DNA of 64,000 bases from Shewanella fodinae (GTDB lineage: Bacteria; Pseudomonadota; Gammaproteobacteria; Enterobacterales; Shewanellaceae). The stretch is from NCBI RefSeq assembly GCF_014651955.1, contig NZ_BMXW01000005.1:58333-122332 (forward strand). Reading direction: 5' to 3'. Under the pieces are notes generated by a model. That model saw only the letters and a program-made list of their open reading frames with translations. It ran no database searches and was not told the origin of the DNA. Numbering within the stretch: the first letter of the stretch is position 1; every line of letters starts with the position of its first letter. Below are positions 44,297-55,246 of the stretch, piece after piece. The translations under genes and the position numbers were made by a program.

Positions 44297-45321
44297 TAAT
44301 ACTCCGCTGCCGCACACGCTAACAATTGCCGCTCCAGCAGCACGGCATCTAGTGGTTCCCGACTGATAAGCTCTAGGCGGGAATCCAGTGCATCATCCAA
44401 CTCCGCCACCTGTAACTCACCGTCAAGCATGTTGCAGGCGGCTATGCCATCGGCGGTGATCATTACCGCTTTTAATCGCATCACTTGCTGGGCTTTAACC
44501 CATTGCAGCAAAGGCGCTAATGAAAACACCCAAGCCGGAGAGAAAACCCAGCCATAACTACAGACCTCACCGTCCAGATGTTGTTTGAAGAGTACACCTC
44601 TGTCGTCAAAAGCTTCATCAGCAGTGTCGGCATCTATGTTGAACTCAGATGTGGGTTGCAATAGTGAAGGTATCTGGCGGCTAGGAGCGCTGGTATCATT
44701 GCCTGGATGCTGCATTAACGCCCATAATGCTGACGGCACAGGTAACTGCTGTGACCAAACTAACCACGGCTTTTGCGGATAATGCTTGGCAACAAACTGC
44801 TGTAATTGCTGCTGAACTTGGCTCTGTTCCTGCCATAAGTCGGCTTTAGCTGCCAGCAAGATATCCGCACTGGCAAGCTGCGCGTTGAAGGTTTCATGCT
44901 CATAGTAGCGCGCATCACCCAGTTTCCGCGGATCCAACAGACACACGGACGAAAGCAAGTGAATCGATTGTGCAAACCAGTCTGATTTTAACGTACGAAT
45001 GATCTGCTGTGGATGGCCTAAACCTGTGGGTTCAATCAACAAACGTTGTGGTTTGGCTTTGGCAAGTAACTGTGTCACCGCCACTTGCAATGGTACGCCA
45101 GCGGCACAGCAGATGCAGCCACCCGCCACTTCGCGGATCACAACCTGTGCATTGCCATTGCCCATCAGTCCGGCATCTATACCGATTTCACCGAATTCAT
45201 TTACTAGCACCGCCCAGGTTTCATCGACTGGCTTAGTCTGCAATAACGCTTTGATAAAAGTAGTTTTTCCGGCCCCGAGGAAACCGGTGATAACATGGGT
45301 CGGAACGGCGGTAATGATCAT
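44296..45321 (-). CDS. COG0523/CobW-type GTPase (putative metal chaperone)
   Basis: 341 residues. Walker A GFLGAGKTT (13-21), the metal-binding GGCICC (Cys69, Cys71, Cys72; CxCC), PTGLGHP switch region, and VCLLDPRKLGD. The G4 motif reads AKADL instead of the usual NKxD/TKxD, a small deviation. The C-terminal CobW_C domain has GYGWVFSPAW-like SYGWVFSPAW. These proteins deliver zinc, cobalt or other metals, or act in metal-limited stress (YeiR/YjiA groups). Starts 68 bases after the rhlE-like gene and is coupled to the MATE gene. Confidence 0.92.
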   Translation of the reverse strand: MIITAVPTHVITGFLGAGKTTFIKALLQTKPVDETWAVLVNEFGEIGIDAGLMGNGNAQVVIREVAGGCICCAAGVPLQVAVTQLLAKAKPQRLLIEPTGLGHPQQIIRTLKSDWFAQSIHLLSSVCLLDPRKLGDARYYEHETFNAQLASADILLAAKADLWQEQSQVQQQLQQFVAKHYPQKPWLVWSQQLPVPSALWALMQHPGNDTSAPSRQIPSLLQPTSEFNIDADTADEAFDDRGVLFKQHLDGEVCSYGWVFSPAWVFSLAPLLQWVKAQQVMRLKAVMITADGIAACNMLDGELQVAELDDALDSRLELISREPLDAVLLERQLLACAAAEY

Positions 45322-45389
45322 AATAAGTTATTGAGACTGGCATTCAGCAGGTTGCCAAGTGTACCCAAAACCGCTGCCAGCCACACCTG

Positions 45390-46625
45390 TTATCGGCGTG
45401 GTCGCTTAGGTTTCTGGTTACTACGCACCCTTTGTTTGGGTGGCAGTTTAGTACTGGTGAGCTTAGCAGCGTGACGATAACGTTCTGGTAATGGCGCGGT
45501 GACTTCATAGCCCACAGGTGTCTGCTGCGGCAAATTCAATCCGAGAACTTGTTGCAACTGTTGCAATTGCGGCAATTCTTGAGGACTCACCATAGATAAG
45601 GCTTCACCGTCCAAGCCAGCGCGACCGGTTCGACCAATGCGGTGCACATAATCTTCTGGCTCCGTCGGCAGCTCCAGATTAATCACCCGCGGTAGTGCTG
45701 GGATGTCGAGTCCTCTGGCGGCGACATCGGTAGCCACCAATATCCGAATCTTACCGTCAACAAAGGCGGCTAATGCTCGATTTCTAGCGCCTTGCGTACA
45801 GTCACCATGAAACACTTCATTGCTGATGCCATCCAGAGAGAGTTCCTGCCCCAAACGGCTGGCAGCATCTTTGGTATTGACAAATACTAGCGTCTGTTGC
45901 CAGTTGTGTTTACCCACCAATTCGGCCAGCAATTCGGCTTTACGCTGTTTTGACACCAGCAATACCTGTTGCTGGATGCGTCCCTGAGAGACACTGTGTG
46001 GCAATTCAATCCATTGTGGCTGCTGCGTCAGTTGTTGCCCCAACTGGCGCACAATTGGCGGGAAAGTAGCAGAAAACAACAGTGTCTGCCGCTTGCTTGG
46101 CAACCATTTTTGCAATCGTTGAATATCTTTAATAAAACCCATATCCAACATGCGATCGGCTTCATCCAGTATCAAAAACTGTAATTGACTGAGATCGAGA
46201 TAGTCCTGACTCAAATGATCAAACAAACGCCCAGGGGTCGCGACCAGAATATCAACCCCTTGCAGTAACCGCTGCCGCTGCGGCCGAAAATTAGCGCCAC
46301 CATAGACAGCGCTAATCTTGAGTGATGACCCGGCCGCAAAGGCGTTGAGATGTATTGCCAGTTGCTGTGCCAGTTCCCGAGTTGGGGTAAGGATCAGCGC
46401 TTTGGGAGTAGCACCGATTGCTGGTGGCTGAGCACTCAGCCGTGCCACAATCGGCAACCCAAATGCCGCCGTTTTACCGCTGCCGGTCTGCGCCGATACC
46501 AGCAGATCGTTACCTGCCAGCGCCAACGGTAATACCTGCTGTTGCACCGGTGTCAGTTGGCGATAGCCGTAATCTGCCACCGCAGTGAGCAGTTGATGAG
46601 GTAGCGATGTTTCAGAAAACAGCAT
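45390..46625 (-). CDS. DEAD-box RNA helicase, RhlE-like
   Basis: 411 residues from the ATG at 46625 (a GTG lies four codons upstream). All DEAD-box motifs are present: Q motif LTPVQQQVLPLAL, AQTGSGKTAAF (I), PTRELAQQ (Ia), LDEADRMLDMGF (II), FSATFPP (III), TDVAARGLDIP (V) and HRIGRTGRAG (VI). The C-terminal extension is short and basic (PPKQRVRSNQKPKRPRR), as in RhlE rather than SrmB or DeaD. Role in ribosome assembly or RNA turnover. Follows a GGDEF/EAL gene by 48 bases on the same strand. Confidence 0.92.
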   Translation of the reverse strand: MLFSETSLPHQLLTAVADYGYRQLTPVQQQVLPLALAGNDLLVSAQTGSGKTAAFGLPIVARLSAQPPAIGATPKALILTPTRELAQQLAIHLNAFAAGSSLKISAVYGGANFRPQRQRLLQGVDILVATPGRLFDHLSQDYLDLSQLQFLILDEADRMLDMGFIKDIQRLQKWLPSKRQTLLFSATFPPIVRQLGQQLTQQPQWIELPHSVSQGRIQQQVLLVSKQRKAELLAELVGKHNWQQTLVFVNTKDAASRLGQELSLDGISNEVFHGDCTQGARNRALAAFVDGKIRILVATDVAARGLDIPALPRVINLELPTEPEDYVHRIGRTGRAGLDGEALSMVSPQELPQLQQLQQVLGLNLPQQTPVGYEVTAPLPERYRHAAKLTSTKLPPKQRVRSNQKPKRPRR

Positions 46626-46673
46626 AATCAGGTCCACACCATATAAAGCGCGCAGTATACACGGCGCACAACT

Positions 46674-49600
46674 TTATTCCGAGTGACTTGCAATCGCCGT
46701 TGGCTGTAGATAAAGCGAGGCAAACTCTGTCGCAGAAACCGGTTTAGAGTAAAAGTAACCTTGTGCATAGTCACAGTTAATCTGCTGTAACAAGGCTGCC
46801 TGGGCGGCAGTTTCCACGCCCTCAGCAATAACTTTCATGCCGAGTTTGTGAGCCATTACCACAATCGCTTCGCACAAGGTCTGATTGCTGGCGTCGCTGT
46901 CAATATTCTTAGTAAAGGACTGGTCGATTTTCAGATAGTCGATATCAAATTTTTTCAGGTAGGCCAAAGAGGAATAGCCAGTGCCAAAATCGTCCAGTGA
47001 TACCTGTACACCTGCATCCCGATACGCCAAGAGTTTTTCTGACACCGGCATATTGGTATCTAGCAGCAATCCTTCGGTGATCTCAATACAGATACCGCCA
47101 TCTGGTTGTTGCTGCAACGTTTGTAACCACTCATGGAAATGAGAGCCTTCATCGCGAAATTGTACCGGTGATTTGTTGATGCTGATTTGTACTTCTGCGC
47201 CGAATTGCTCGCGCCACTGGGCACTTTGTTTGACGGCTTGTTGGAACACCCAATTACCGATAGCAAAAATTAACCCAGTGTCTTCAGCAACCGGAATAAA
47301 CTCCGCCGGAGATACTTGCCCTCGTTGCGGATGATGCCAGCGGATAAGTGCTTCAGCTTTGGTTACTTTACCGTTCTTCAATTCCACAATAGGTTGATAA
47401 CTTAGCTGAAACGCGCAGCTTTCCACCGCCGAACGCAAGTCCTGGATCAAACGCATGCGGTAATGTGCCTGTTGCTGCATGGAATCAGTGAAGTAGTGAT
47501 AACGATTGCGCCCATGCTCTTTGGCGGCATACATTGCCTGATCAGCATGTTTCAGCAATACATCTTCCACTTCGCCATCATCGGGATACAGCGTAATACC
47601 GATACTGACACTGATATAGGCGGTTTCATCACCAAGTTGATAGGGCTCAGCAATACGCGCCAGGATCTGTCCGGCTACCCGCTCAATCCCCTGCGAGCTA
47701 ATGGCATCGGTTAGAATAATCGTGAATTCGTCGCCCCCAAGACGCGCCACAAAATCGGATTCCCGCACACATTCACGCAACCTGGCGGCGGTCTGGATCA
47801 GCAGTTGATCGCCCATATCGTGCCCTAGGGTATCGTTGACCTCCTTAAAGAAGTCCAAATCAAGGAATAACAGCGCTAGTTTGCTACTGCGGCGACGGGC
47901 CCGCTGGATTTCATGATACAGCTGATCCAGTAACATACGACGATTAGGTAATCCGGTCAGCGGATCGTAATTAGCCTGATGCCAGATAACCTGCTCTGAA
48001 TGCTTTTTCTCGGTGATATCAGAGAACAACGCCACCCACTGCGGTGGTTCACCTTTTCTGCCGCTGATAGTGTTGATGGTCAACCAAGTGATAATTTCTT
48101 GTCCATCATGGCGCCGTATCCATAACTCGCCCTGCCAGCGCTGGTATTTACCGATATCTTTTTTGATGGCACGAAAATCTGCCGCCGAGTAACGCTCACT
48201 TTTCAACAGAGTGATATTTTTGCCAATAATCTCAGCTTCTCGATACCCAATGATGGTGCAGAACGCCGGGTTCACATTGATGATCTTACCATGACGGTCG
48301 AGCACACTCATGGCCTCGCTGCTGTTTTCATACACCGATGCCGCCAACTTCAAGGAGGTCTCACGTTGTTTTTCGCGGGTGATATCTTGATGAATACCGC
48401 AAACTTTTACTGGTTTGGCAGCTTTACGTTCCATCACCTGGCCGACATCGCGGATCCAGCGGATCTCTCCATCAGTACGGCGGATCCGATACTCGCTGTT
48501 ATAGGAAGGCGTATCGCCGGAGATGTGCCGTTCAAGTGCATGCAGTGTTTCCATGCGGTCTTCAACCAATATGGCGTTAAGCCACACTTGTCGTCCCCTA
48601 TTGAGTTCCTCCAGCGTACAGCCCAGCATAGCTGCGGTTTGTTTATCATTGGTGATGCGATCGCTACAAAGATCCCACACCCAGTAGCCTAACTGGCTGC
48701 TGGCGAGCACTAGTTCTAGCTCGGCATGGCTCACCGCCAACGCCTGCTGTGCTTCCTTAGCTGCACTGATGTCAATATAACCGGCGATGACCAGTTGTAC
48801 TTGATGGAAACTGCGCTGGCAGGAAACCGTCATATGGGTATGAAGCACCTGGCCATTTTTTTTGATAAAGCGTTTTTCCAGCTCATATCGCTCGATATCA
48901 CCTGCCATCATCCGACGGAAATTGAACATGTTTTCGTCTATATCGTCACGATGTGTCAGGCTGTCCCAGGTTTTGTGCAGTAATTCTTCTTCGGTATAAC
49001 CCACCATGTGACAAAAATGCGGATTGACCTTCAAGAACAGACGTTCTGGAGAACTGATGGAGATACCGTAATTGCCTACGTTAAATTGTGAACGGAATAA
49101 AAAATCATCCTGCAACCGCAACTGTTGTGTCACTTCCCGTTCCAGACGTTGCGACAGCATTTTGCCCATCAGCACATTCACTATTGGGAAGAGTATCAGC
49201 ACCGGAAAAGCGATACGAGTGATGACATCCACAGCCAGCGTTGCAGGCAACAGCAACATCCACAGCAGCATCAACACATGGGTCAGCAGCGAAAAAATGA
49301 TGAGTTCCAGATAGCCGATATGAGTCAGTGATTGGCGATTCCAGTTACGCCATTTACGCCAAGAAATCCCCACTATCCCGGATGTCCAGATAACGCCAGC
49401 GCCAATAAATGCACCTTCGCCACCTAGATAGATACGAAACAATGAGGCAATAACGCAGGCCAGTAATGTTGGAATGCCACCAAAAAACAACCCGGTCATA
49501 CACAGCAGTACACTGCGGCTGTCAAAGATAACCCCAGGACTGAAGGTCCACGGAGTCAGCATTACCGCAATACAGATCCCCCCAATCAGCGACCCCGACA

Positions 49601-49712
49601 GCAACTGTCCCCCCAACAGATAGCGACTGTCTTTACGATACAGCGGAATAGCGTCATAAATTAAGAGCAACGCCAACAGCAAAGCTGCGTTCTGCACTAA
49701 TGGAAGAAACAT
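46674..49712 (-). CDS. Membrane PAS-PAS-PAS-GGDEF-EAL sensor protein
   Basis: 1012 residues. The N-terminus has about six helices with the LytS-type 5TM pattern (IYDAIPLYRKDSRYLLGGQLLSG, LFGGIPTLLACVIASLFRIYLGG-like), then three PAS/PAC modules (about 205-330, 340-450, 455-575; e.g. HFCHMVGYTEEELLHKTWDSLTH). A GGDEF domain (intact GGDEF with RESD I-site five residues upstream) and an EAL domain follow, the latter with EALIRWHHP, EITEG, LDDFGTGYSSLAYLK, KIDQSF and AEGVE. Both cyclase and phosphodiesterase sites look usable. It starts 77 bases after glgA on the same strand, so glycogen metabolism and c-di-GMP may be linked. Confidence 0.93.
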   Translation of the reverse strand: MFLPLVQNAALLLALLLIYDAIPLYRKDSRYLLGGQLLSGSLIGGICIAVMLTPWTFSPGVIFDSRSVLLCMTGLFFGGIPTLLACVIASLFRIYLGGEGAFIGAGVIWTSGIVGISWRKWRNWNRQSLTHIGYLELIIFSLLTHVLMLLWMLLLPATLAVDVITRIAFPVLILFPIVNVLMGKMLSQRLEREVTQQLRLQDDFLFRSQFNVGNYGISISSPERLFLKVNPHFCHMVGYTEEELLHKTWDSLTHRDDIDENMFNFRRMMAGDIERYELEKRFIKKNGQVLHTHMTVSCQRSFHQVQLVIAGYIDISAAKEAQQALAVSHAELELVLASSQLGYWVWDLCSDRITNDKQTAAMLGCTLEELNRGRQVWLNAILVEDRMETLHALERHISGDTPSYNSEYRIRRTDGEIRWIRDVGQVMERKAAKPVKVCGIHQDITREKQRETSLKLAASVYENSSEAMSVLDRHGKIINVNPAFCTIIGYREAEIIGKNITLLKSERYSAADFRAIKKDIGKYQRWQGELWIRRHDGQEIITWLTINTISGRKGEPPQWVALFSDITEKKHSEQVIWHQANYDPLTGLPNRRMLLDQLYHEIQRARRRSSKLALLFLDLDFFKEVNDTLGHDMGDQLLIQTAARLRECVRESDFVARLGGDEFTIILTDAISSQGIERVAGQILARIAEPYQLGDETAYISVSIGITLYPDDGEVEDVLLKHADQAMYAAKEHGRNRYHYFTDSMQQQAHYRMRLIQDLRSAVESCAFQLSYQPIVELKNGKVTKAEALIRWHHPQRGQVSPAEFIPVAEDTGLIFAIGNWVFQQAVKQSAQWREQFGAEVQISINKSPVQFRDEGSHFHEWLQTLQQQPDGGICIEITEGLLLDTNMPVSEKLLAYRDAGVQVSLDDFGTGYSSLAYLKKFDIDYLKIDQSFTKNIDSDASNQTLCEAIVVMAHKLGMKVIAEGVETAAQAALLQQINCDYAQGYFYSKPVSATEFASLYLQPTAIASHSE

Positions 49713-49789
49713 ATCAGGCTCCGAAGCCCCCAGAGAAAATTCTCAGCACAATCGATCTGATTTTAGCAGGGTCCTTTGAATTGCTTCGG

Positions 49790-51361
49790 TTAATTAGCAG
49801 AACTATAGAGCTTGTCCACATATTCGCGAGCGCTGGTGTGCCATTCAAAGCGACTGGCATGTGCGGCACTCACCAATTGCTGCCAATGAGAGGTACCAAA
49901 AAGCGTTAATGCCCGTTCCAATGTCTGCAATAGCGCCTCACTTTGTTGCTGCAGATTAGCGCCATGAAAAACAAAGCCGTTATGGCCGTCCTCAACAGTA
50001 TCTTTAAGACCACCAACGCCATGCACCAGACAGGGCTGTCCAGCCTTGAGTGCCAGCATTTGGCTAATGCCACAGGGTTCAAATGAACTGGGCATCAAGA
50101 ACAGGTCGCCACAGTGATAAAGCGCCGAGGACAGTTGTTCATGATAGCCGTTGATAAACAGAAAGTTATGATGGCGAGCAGCCACCTCACTGAACTCCCG
50201 CGCCAATGCCGCATCGCCACTACCGAGTAACCAGAAGCAAGCAGAGGTGTTCCACGACGCCAGTCGCTGCAATATTGCATCCAACACCAAGCCACCTTGC
50301 CAGGGTTGCCGTAAAATCAGCATTTTCTGATCAGTTAACCGGCCAACGGATGTCAGTAAAAAGCCCTGTGGAGACTCATGTTGCGCCAAACGGATCTGTG
50401 CAATCATCTCCGATGAATGCACGAATTCACTGTATCCCAGTTTGCTCAGCAGTGCCTGATATGCCAGCGGATTTAATTGCTGACGCATCTGTGTTCGCGA
50501 CACTTCGGGTGGCGCAGTGCTGTAGTCACAACCATTGAGAATGCCAAACAGCTTTTTGCAACGACGTAGCCGTTGCAGATCCAGCTCCAAGCCCTCCCCG
50601 CCAAAAAAACCATCCGCAGGCCGCGACGACTGCAACACCTCTTCGGCATAGCCGGGTGACACCAAATGCACGGCATCGCTGAGATTAATGGCCGCACGTA
50701 GCGGATTAACACAATCGGGATAACGGGGATCAATGGCAGGTGCTAACGCTTTTACCCCCATAGCTGTCATGGCGGGGAACCAAGACTGCAATGAGGAGAT
50801 ATCGCCGGTCAGCGGTCTGATCCCTTGCATCGCCAAATTGTGAATACTCAGCACCGTAGGGATTTGCTGTAATTTGACATATGCGGGTTCAAACGCTCGC
50901 AACATGCTGAAAAAACCACAATGCCAGTCATGTAAGTGCAACCGTTCTGGTAACGGCAGCAAGCCACCACAGAGCAAGGTAGCAACCGCAGTGCAAAACA
51001 AAGCAAACTTGCTGGCATCGGTAGCAAACGGGCGACCAGGCCCATCTTGGGTATAGATAACATGACCTGGCGAGACAAACATCTCATGAGCCAACAGGTA
51101 GATCCAGACATCAGGCAGCAACGGATTAGGCAGGCGATACAGCTTCAACGGGTAATGACCACTGTCAAATGGCACCACAAAGTCACACACAAACTCGGCC
51201 TGTTGCTCCCGCGCCAAAAAACCGTAATCAGGCATAATCATATCGACGGCAACCCCATGAGGCTGCAGTGCTAGCGGCAAGTCCCGCAACACATCAGCCA
51301 TACCGCCAACTTTCGCCCCGTTGAGGGCTGCATTTTCTGCAGCCAGCATTAGTACCCGCAT
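49790..51361 (-). CDS. glgA: Glycogen synthase GlgA
   Basis: 523 residues. Adds glucose from ADP-glucose to the growing alpha-1,4-glucan. GT5 domain: the ADP-glucose KVGGMADVLRDLPLAL motif (KxGG) near the N-terminus, HDWHCG, VLSIHNLAMQG, then the C-terminal Rossmann domain with SVGRLTDQKM, LMPSSFEPCGISQMLALKAGQPCLVHGVGGL (catalytic Glu in FEPCG). Last gene of the glg operon; 26 bases after glgC. Confidence 0.95.
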   Translation of the reverse strand: MRVLMLAAENAALNGAKVGGMADVLRDLPLALQPHGVAVDMIMPDYGFLAREQQAEFVCDFVVPFDSGHYPLKLYRLPNPLLPDVWIYLLAHEMFVSPGHVIYTQDGPGRPFATDASKFALFCTAVATLLCGGLLPLPERLHLHDWHCGFFSMLRAFEPAYVKLQQIPTVLSIHNLAMQGIRPLTGDISSLQSWFPAMTAMGVKALAPAIDPRYPDCVNPLRAAINLSDAVHLVSPGYAEEVLQSSRPADGFFGGEGLELDLQRLRRCKKLFGILNGCDYSTAPPEVSRTQMRQQLNPLAYQALLSKLGYSEFVHSSEMIAQIRLAQHESPQGFLLTSVGRLTDQKMLILRQPWQGGLVLDAILQRLASWNTSACFWLLGSGDAALAREFSEVAARHHNFLFINGYHEQLSSALYHCGDLFLMPSSFEPCGISQMLALKAGQPCLVHGVGGLKDTVEDGHNGFVFHGANLQQQSEALLQTLERALTLFGTSHWQQLVSAAHASRFEWHTSAREYVDKLYSSAN

Positions 51362-51387
51362 TTACTTCCGTTATCCTTTGTTATTAG

Positions 51388-52656
51388 TTATTCGTAGCCT
51401 ACCGGAAGACCCAACATATCGCGGGTCACCAGCACCACCCCATCCTCCGATACCCGGAAGCCTTTGGCGCGGTCGTGGTCGTGGTTATAACCTATTTCCA
51501 TGCCTTCGGGAATAATACAACCACGGTCAATGATCGCTTTGCGGATACGACAGTTACGTAGGATCACCACATCAGGCAGGATCACCGCATCCTCAACCAC
51601 TGAGTAGGAACACACCCGAACTTCATTAAATAACACGCAATGACGTACCGTGGCACCAGAAATGATGCAACCACTGGAAACTACGGAATCTACCGCCATA
51701 CCGCGTCTGCCGTCATCATCAAACACAAACTTAGCGGGTGGTAATTGCTCCTGATAGGTCCAGATCGGCCACTTGGCATCATAAAGATTTAACGCCGGGG
51801 TGGGGGAAAGCAACTCCATATTGGCCATCCAAAATGAATCCAGCGTGCCAACATCCCGCCAATAGGCAGGCTCATTAGGGAAAGAGCTGCGGAACGGGTA
51901 GGCAAACACTTGATGATTTTCGATAATCGACGGAATGATATCTTTACCAAAATCGCGCTGTGACTCGGCATTTTGCGCATCGCGCTTTAGCTGTTCAAAC
52001 AGAAAGTCGGTATTGAAGACATAGTTGCCCATAGATGCCAAACACAGCTCTGGGTTGTCTGGCAATGGCTTGGGATGCGCCGGCTTTTCTTCAAAACCGA
52101 GGATGCGGTTGCCAGTATCCACTTCCATCACCCCAAACGCATTGGCAGCTTCGGCAACGGGCACTTCCATACAGGAGACTGTCATATCCGCACCAGACTC
52201 CGCGTGCGCGGCTAACAGTCCAGCATAATCCATGCGATACACATGATCGCCAGAAAGCACCATCACATAGCGTGGCAATTCATGGCGAATAATATCAATA
52301 TTTTGAAATACCGCATCGGCCGTTCCCTGGTACCAGTTATCTGAGTAACGTTGTGATGCCGGCAGAATTTCAACTGATTCACCCAACTCTTTCTTGAAAT
52401 GCCCCCAACCACGCATGATATGGCGGATAAGTGAATGGGATTTATACTGAGTGACTACCCCAATGCGGCGGATACCTGAGTTAACGCAGTTGGAAAGCGG
52501 AAAATCGATAATACGGAATTTACCACCAAAATACAGTGCTGGTTTGGCACGCCAGTCGGTCAGTTCATGCAGACGACTGCCCCGGCCTCCTGCCAGGATC
52601 AACGCATAGGTATCGCGGGTTAAGTTGCTGATAAAGCGCAAACTAGAATTTGACAT
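51388..52656 (-). CDS. glgC: Glucose-1-phosphate adenylyltransferase GlgC
   Basis: 422 residues from the ATG at 52656 (AGAGGA upstream); a longer in-frame start would overlap glgP and is not favoured. Makes ADP-glucose from ATP and glucose-1-phosphate, the committed and allosterically controlled step. N-terminal [25 protein letters not shown], then [50 protein letters not shown], and a C-terminal left-handed beta-helix ([17 protein letters not shown]). Length as E. coli GlgC (431). Confidence 0.96.
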   Translation of the reverse strand: MSNSSLRFISNLTRDTYALILAGGRGSRLHELTDWRAKPALYFGGKFRIIDFPLSNCVNSGIRRIGVVTQYKSHSLIRHIMRGWGHFKKELGESVEILPASQRYSDNWYQGTADAVFQNIDIIRHELPRYVMVLSGDHVYRMDYAGLLAAHAESGADMTVSCMEVPVAEAANAFGVMEVDTGNRILGFEEKPAHPKPLPDNPELCLASMGNYVFNTDFLFEQLKRDAQNAESQRDFGKDIIPSIIENHQVFAYPFRSSFPNEPAYWRDVGTLDSFWMANMELLSPTPALNLYDAKWPIWTYQEQLPPAKFVFDDDGRRGMAVDSVVSSGCIISGATVRHCVLFNEVRVCSYSVVEDAVILPDVVILRNCRIRKAIIDRGCIIPEGMEIGYNHDHDRAKGFRVSEDGVVLVTRDMLGLPVGYE

Positions 52657-52688
52657 ATCCTCTGTCTCCCCAACTGAAAAAAGGCCCG

Positions 52689-55208
52689 TTAACGCGCCTT
52701 CCAAATATGATCCCGGTAGCCAGCAATCGTGACATCACTGGAAAACCGGCCACTGGCGGCAGTATTGCGAATACTCATGGCGGTCCATCGCTGCCAGTCC
52801 TGATAAGCTTTTGCCACGTCAAGTTGTGCTAGTCGCAAAGATTCAAAATCTGCTGCCAACATCCACGGATCAGTAGGCGATTCGATAGCGGCCACAATCG
52901 GCGCAAAAATCTCCGGTTCTTGCAGGTTAAAATGGCCACTTTTTAGCAGTGCCATCACCCCTGTTAGCGCTTCTGATGCCGCAATATATTCCCATGGGCG
53001 GTAATGCCCCTTTAACTCCTCCACCGATGGCGCATTAAGCCCAAATAGGAAAAAGTTGTCCTCCCCCACCTCTTCCAACATCTCAATGTTGGCGCCATCC
53101 AAAGTCCCGAGAGTCAATGCACCATTCATCATAAATTTCATGTTGCCAGTACCGGACGCTTCTTTACCAGCAGTGGAAATCTGTTCCGACAGATCGGTAC
53201 CGGGACAGATGGTTTCCATAGCGCTGACGTTATAGTCGGGCAAAAAGGCAAATCGCAGCCATGGTTTGGCGCGGTGGTCACTGTTGATCATATGCGCCAC
53301 GTTGTTGGCTAACTTGATAATAAGTTTAGCCATGGCATAGCCAGGCGCCGCTTTACCCCCGATTAAGACACAACGGGGTTGCATTCCGTGAGTGTCACCA
53401 GTGAGCACTCGTTGGTACAGATGAATCACATGCAGAATATTCAGTAACTGACGTTTATATTCATGGATACGTTTCACCTGTACATCAAACAACATGCCGG
53501 TATCAAATTCCACCCGGCAACGCTCAGCCACCAGCGTTGCCAGCTTCTGCTTGTTATGCTGTTTAACGCTACGCCATTGCTCAACAAAAGCATGATCCTG
53601 GGTGTAAGCATTGAGTGCCGATAATTTACTAAGGTCGGTTACCCAGTCATGTCCTAAACGACTACTGATCAGTTGGGCTAGTGCTGGATTACAGTACGCC
53701 AACCATCGGCGCGGTGTCACACCGTTAGTACGATTGTTGAATTTATGTGGCCATAATTCGTGGAAATTATGAAACAACCCTGAAGTCAGCAGTTGCGTGT
53801 GCAGCGCCGCCACACCATTGACGGAAAAACTCGCCACAATCGCCAGATAAGCCATGCGGATGTGGGGTTCTGGTCCCTCTTCAATGATCGACATGTCCCG
53901 CAATTTGCTGACATCTCCAGGCCAGCGATGCGCTACTTCATCAAGGTAGCGGGCATTGATTTCATAGACGATTTCAAGAATACGCGGCAGCATGTGAGCA
54001 AACATGCGTACCGGCCAGCGCTCTAACGCTTCTGGCAATAAAGTGTGGTTGGTATAAGCCAAACAACGGCTGACAATCTGCCAGGCCGGGTCCCATTCCA
54101 GTTCATAAACATCCACCAGTAGCCGCATCAACTCCGGCACGGCAATGGCGGGATGGGTGTCGTTTAACTGGATCGCGTTAAACTTGGGAAATTCAGTAAA
54201 ATCCATGCCATGCAGCTGCACCCAGTTACGCAACAGGTCCTGCAGGCTGGCTGAAGACAGAAAATACTGCTGCCGCAACCGCAATTCTTTACCGTTTTCG
54301 CTGCTGTCATTGGGATACAGCACCATAGTGATCTGCTCAGCCTGGTTTTTGGCAGCTACCGCCTCGGTATAATCGCCCTGGTTAAACTCGGCCAAATCAA
54401 ATTCATTGGTAGCTTCGGCTTTCCACAGACGCAAAGTATTGACCCGGCCATTGCGATAACCGGGAACCGGTACATCATATGCCACCGCCAGTACGTCCTG
54501 AGTATCAAGCCACAATATATGACGCCGCCCACGCAGATCCACATAACTCTGGGTTCGGCCACCGAAATGTACTGTCACATTGTGCTGCGGAACCCGGACT
54601 TCCCAGGGATTACCATCGCGCAGCCAGCGGTCCGGTTGTTCCACCTGATAGCCATCCACAATCTTCTGTAAAAACATGCCATATTCGTAACGGATGCCAT
54701 AACCCGTCACCGCTAGCCCTAATGTAGCGCAACTATCGAGAAAACAGGCGGCCAGCCGACCCAGACCACCATTTCCTAACCCGGCATCATGTTCCTGTTG
54801 CTCCAGCGTCTCCAATCTAACGGCATATTCCTGCAAGACGGTGCGGCACTCATCAGTCAATTCCAAATTCAGCAAGGCATTACCGAGTGTGCGCCCCATG
54901 AGAAATTCCAGTGACAGGTAAGCCACATGCTTTTTGTGTTGCTGCAAATCCTGCCTACGGGTGTCACGCCAATTATCCAACAACTGTTCTTTGACACTGA
55001 GCGCCAGCGCATGAAACATCGCTTCCGAATTTTGCTCATCCCAACACAGGTCATAACGCAACTGTCTAGCAAATGCGGCCTTCAGTGAATCACATGGTTC
55101 GCAGGGCTCATGGGCCGGCATTTTGGCCGGGCTGGCAACGGTACTTTGTTGACTTTGGCTACGTCCTTTGGCGGTGCGGCGGGCCGGGGTTTTCGAGGTG
55201 TCGGTCAT
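52689..55208 (-). CDS. glgP: Glycogen phosphorylase GlgP
   Basis: 839 residues. Releases glucose-1-phosphate from glycogen ends. N-terminal [50 protein letters not shown]; the PLP lysine is in [39 protein letters not shown] and [11 protein letters not shown] are also present. The N-terminal 40 residues (Ser/Gln/Ala-rich) extend beyond the usual family start. 38 bases after glgX, 32 bases before glgC. Confidence 0.97.
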   Translation of the reverse strand: MTDTSKTPARRTAKGRSQSQQSTVASPAKMPAHEPCEPCDSLKAAFARQLRYDLCWDEQNSEAMFHALALSVKEQLLDNWRDTRRQDLQQHKKHVAYLSLEFLMGRTLGNALLNLELTDECRTVLQEYAVRLETLEQQEHDAGLGNGGLGRLAACFLDSCATLGLAVTGYGIRYEYGMFLQKIVDGYQVEQPDRWLRDGNPWEVRVPQHNVTVHFGGRTQSYVDLRGRRHILWLDTQDVLAVAYDVPVPGYRNGRVNTLRLWKAEATNEFDLAEFNQGDYTEAVAAKNQAEQITMVLYPNDSSENGKELRLRQQYFLSSASLQDLLRNWVQLHGMDFTEFPKFNAIQLNDTHPAIAVPELMRLLVDVYELEWDPAWQIVSRCLAYTNHTLLPEALERWPVRMFAHMLPRILEIVYEINARYLDEVAHRWPGDVSKLRDMSIIEEGPEPHIRMAYLAIVASFSVNGVAALHTQLLTSGLFHNFHELWPHKFNNRTNGVTPRRWLAYCNPALAQLISSRLGHDWVTDLSKLSALNAYTQDHAFVEQWRSVKQHNKQKLATLVAERCRVEFDTGMLFDVQVKRIHEYKRQLLNILHVIHLYQRVLTGDTHGMQPRCVLIGGKAAPGYAMAKLIIKLANNVAHMINSDHRAKPWLRFAFLPDYNVSAMETICPGTDLSEQISTAGKEASGTGNMKFMMNGALTLGTLDGANIEMLEEVGEDNFFLFGLNAPSVEELKGHYRPWEYIAASEALTGVMALLKSGHFNLQEPEIFAPIVAAIESPTDPWMLAADFESLRLAQLDVAKAYQDWQRWTAMSIRNTAASGRFSSDVTIAGYRDHIWKAR

Positions 55209-55246
55209 GTTTCCTCCTGGTTGGATGCGGCAAACGTCAAATGTGG

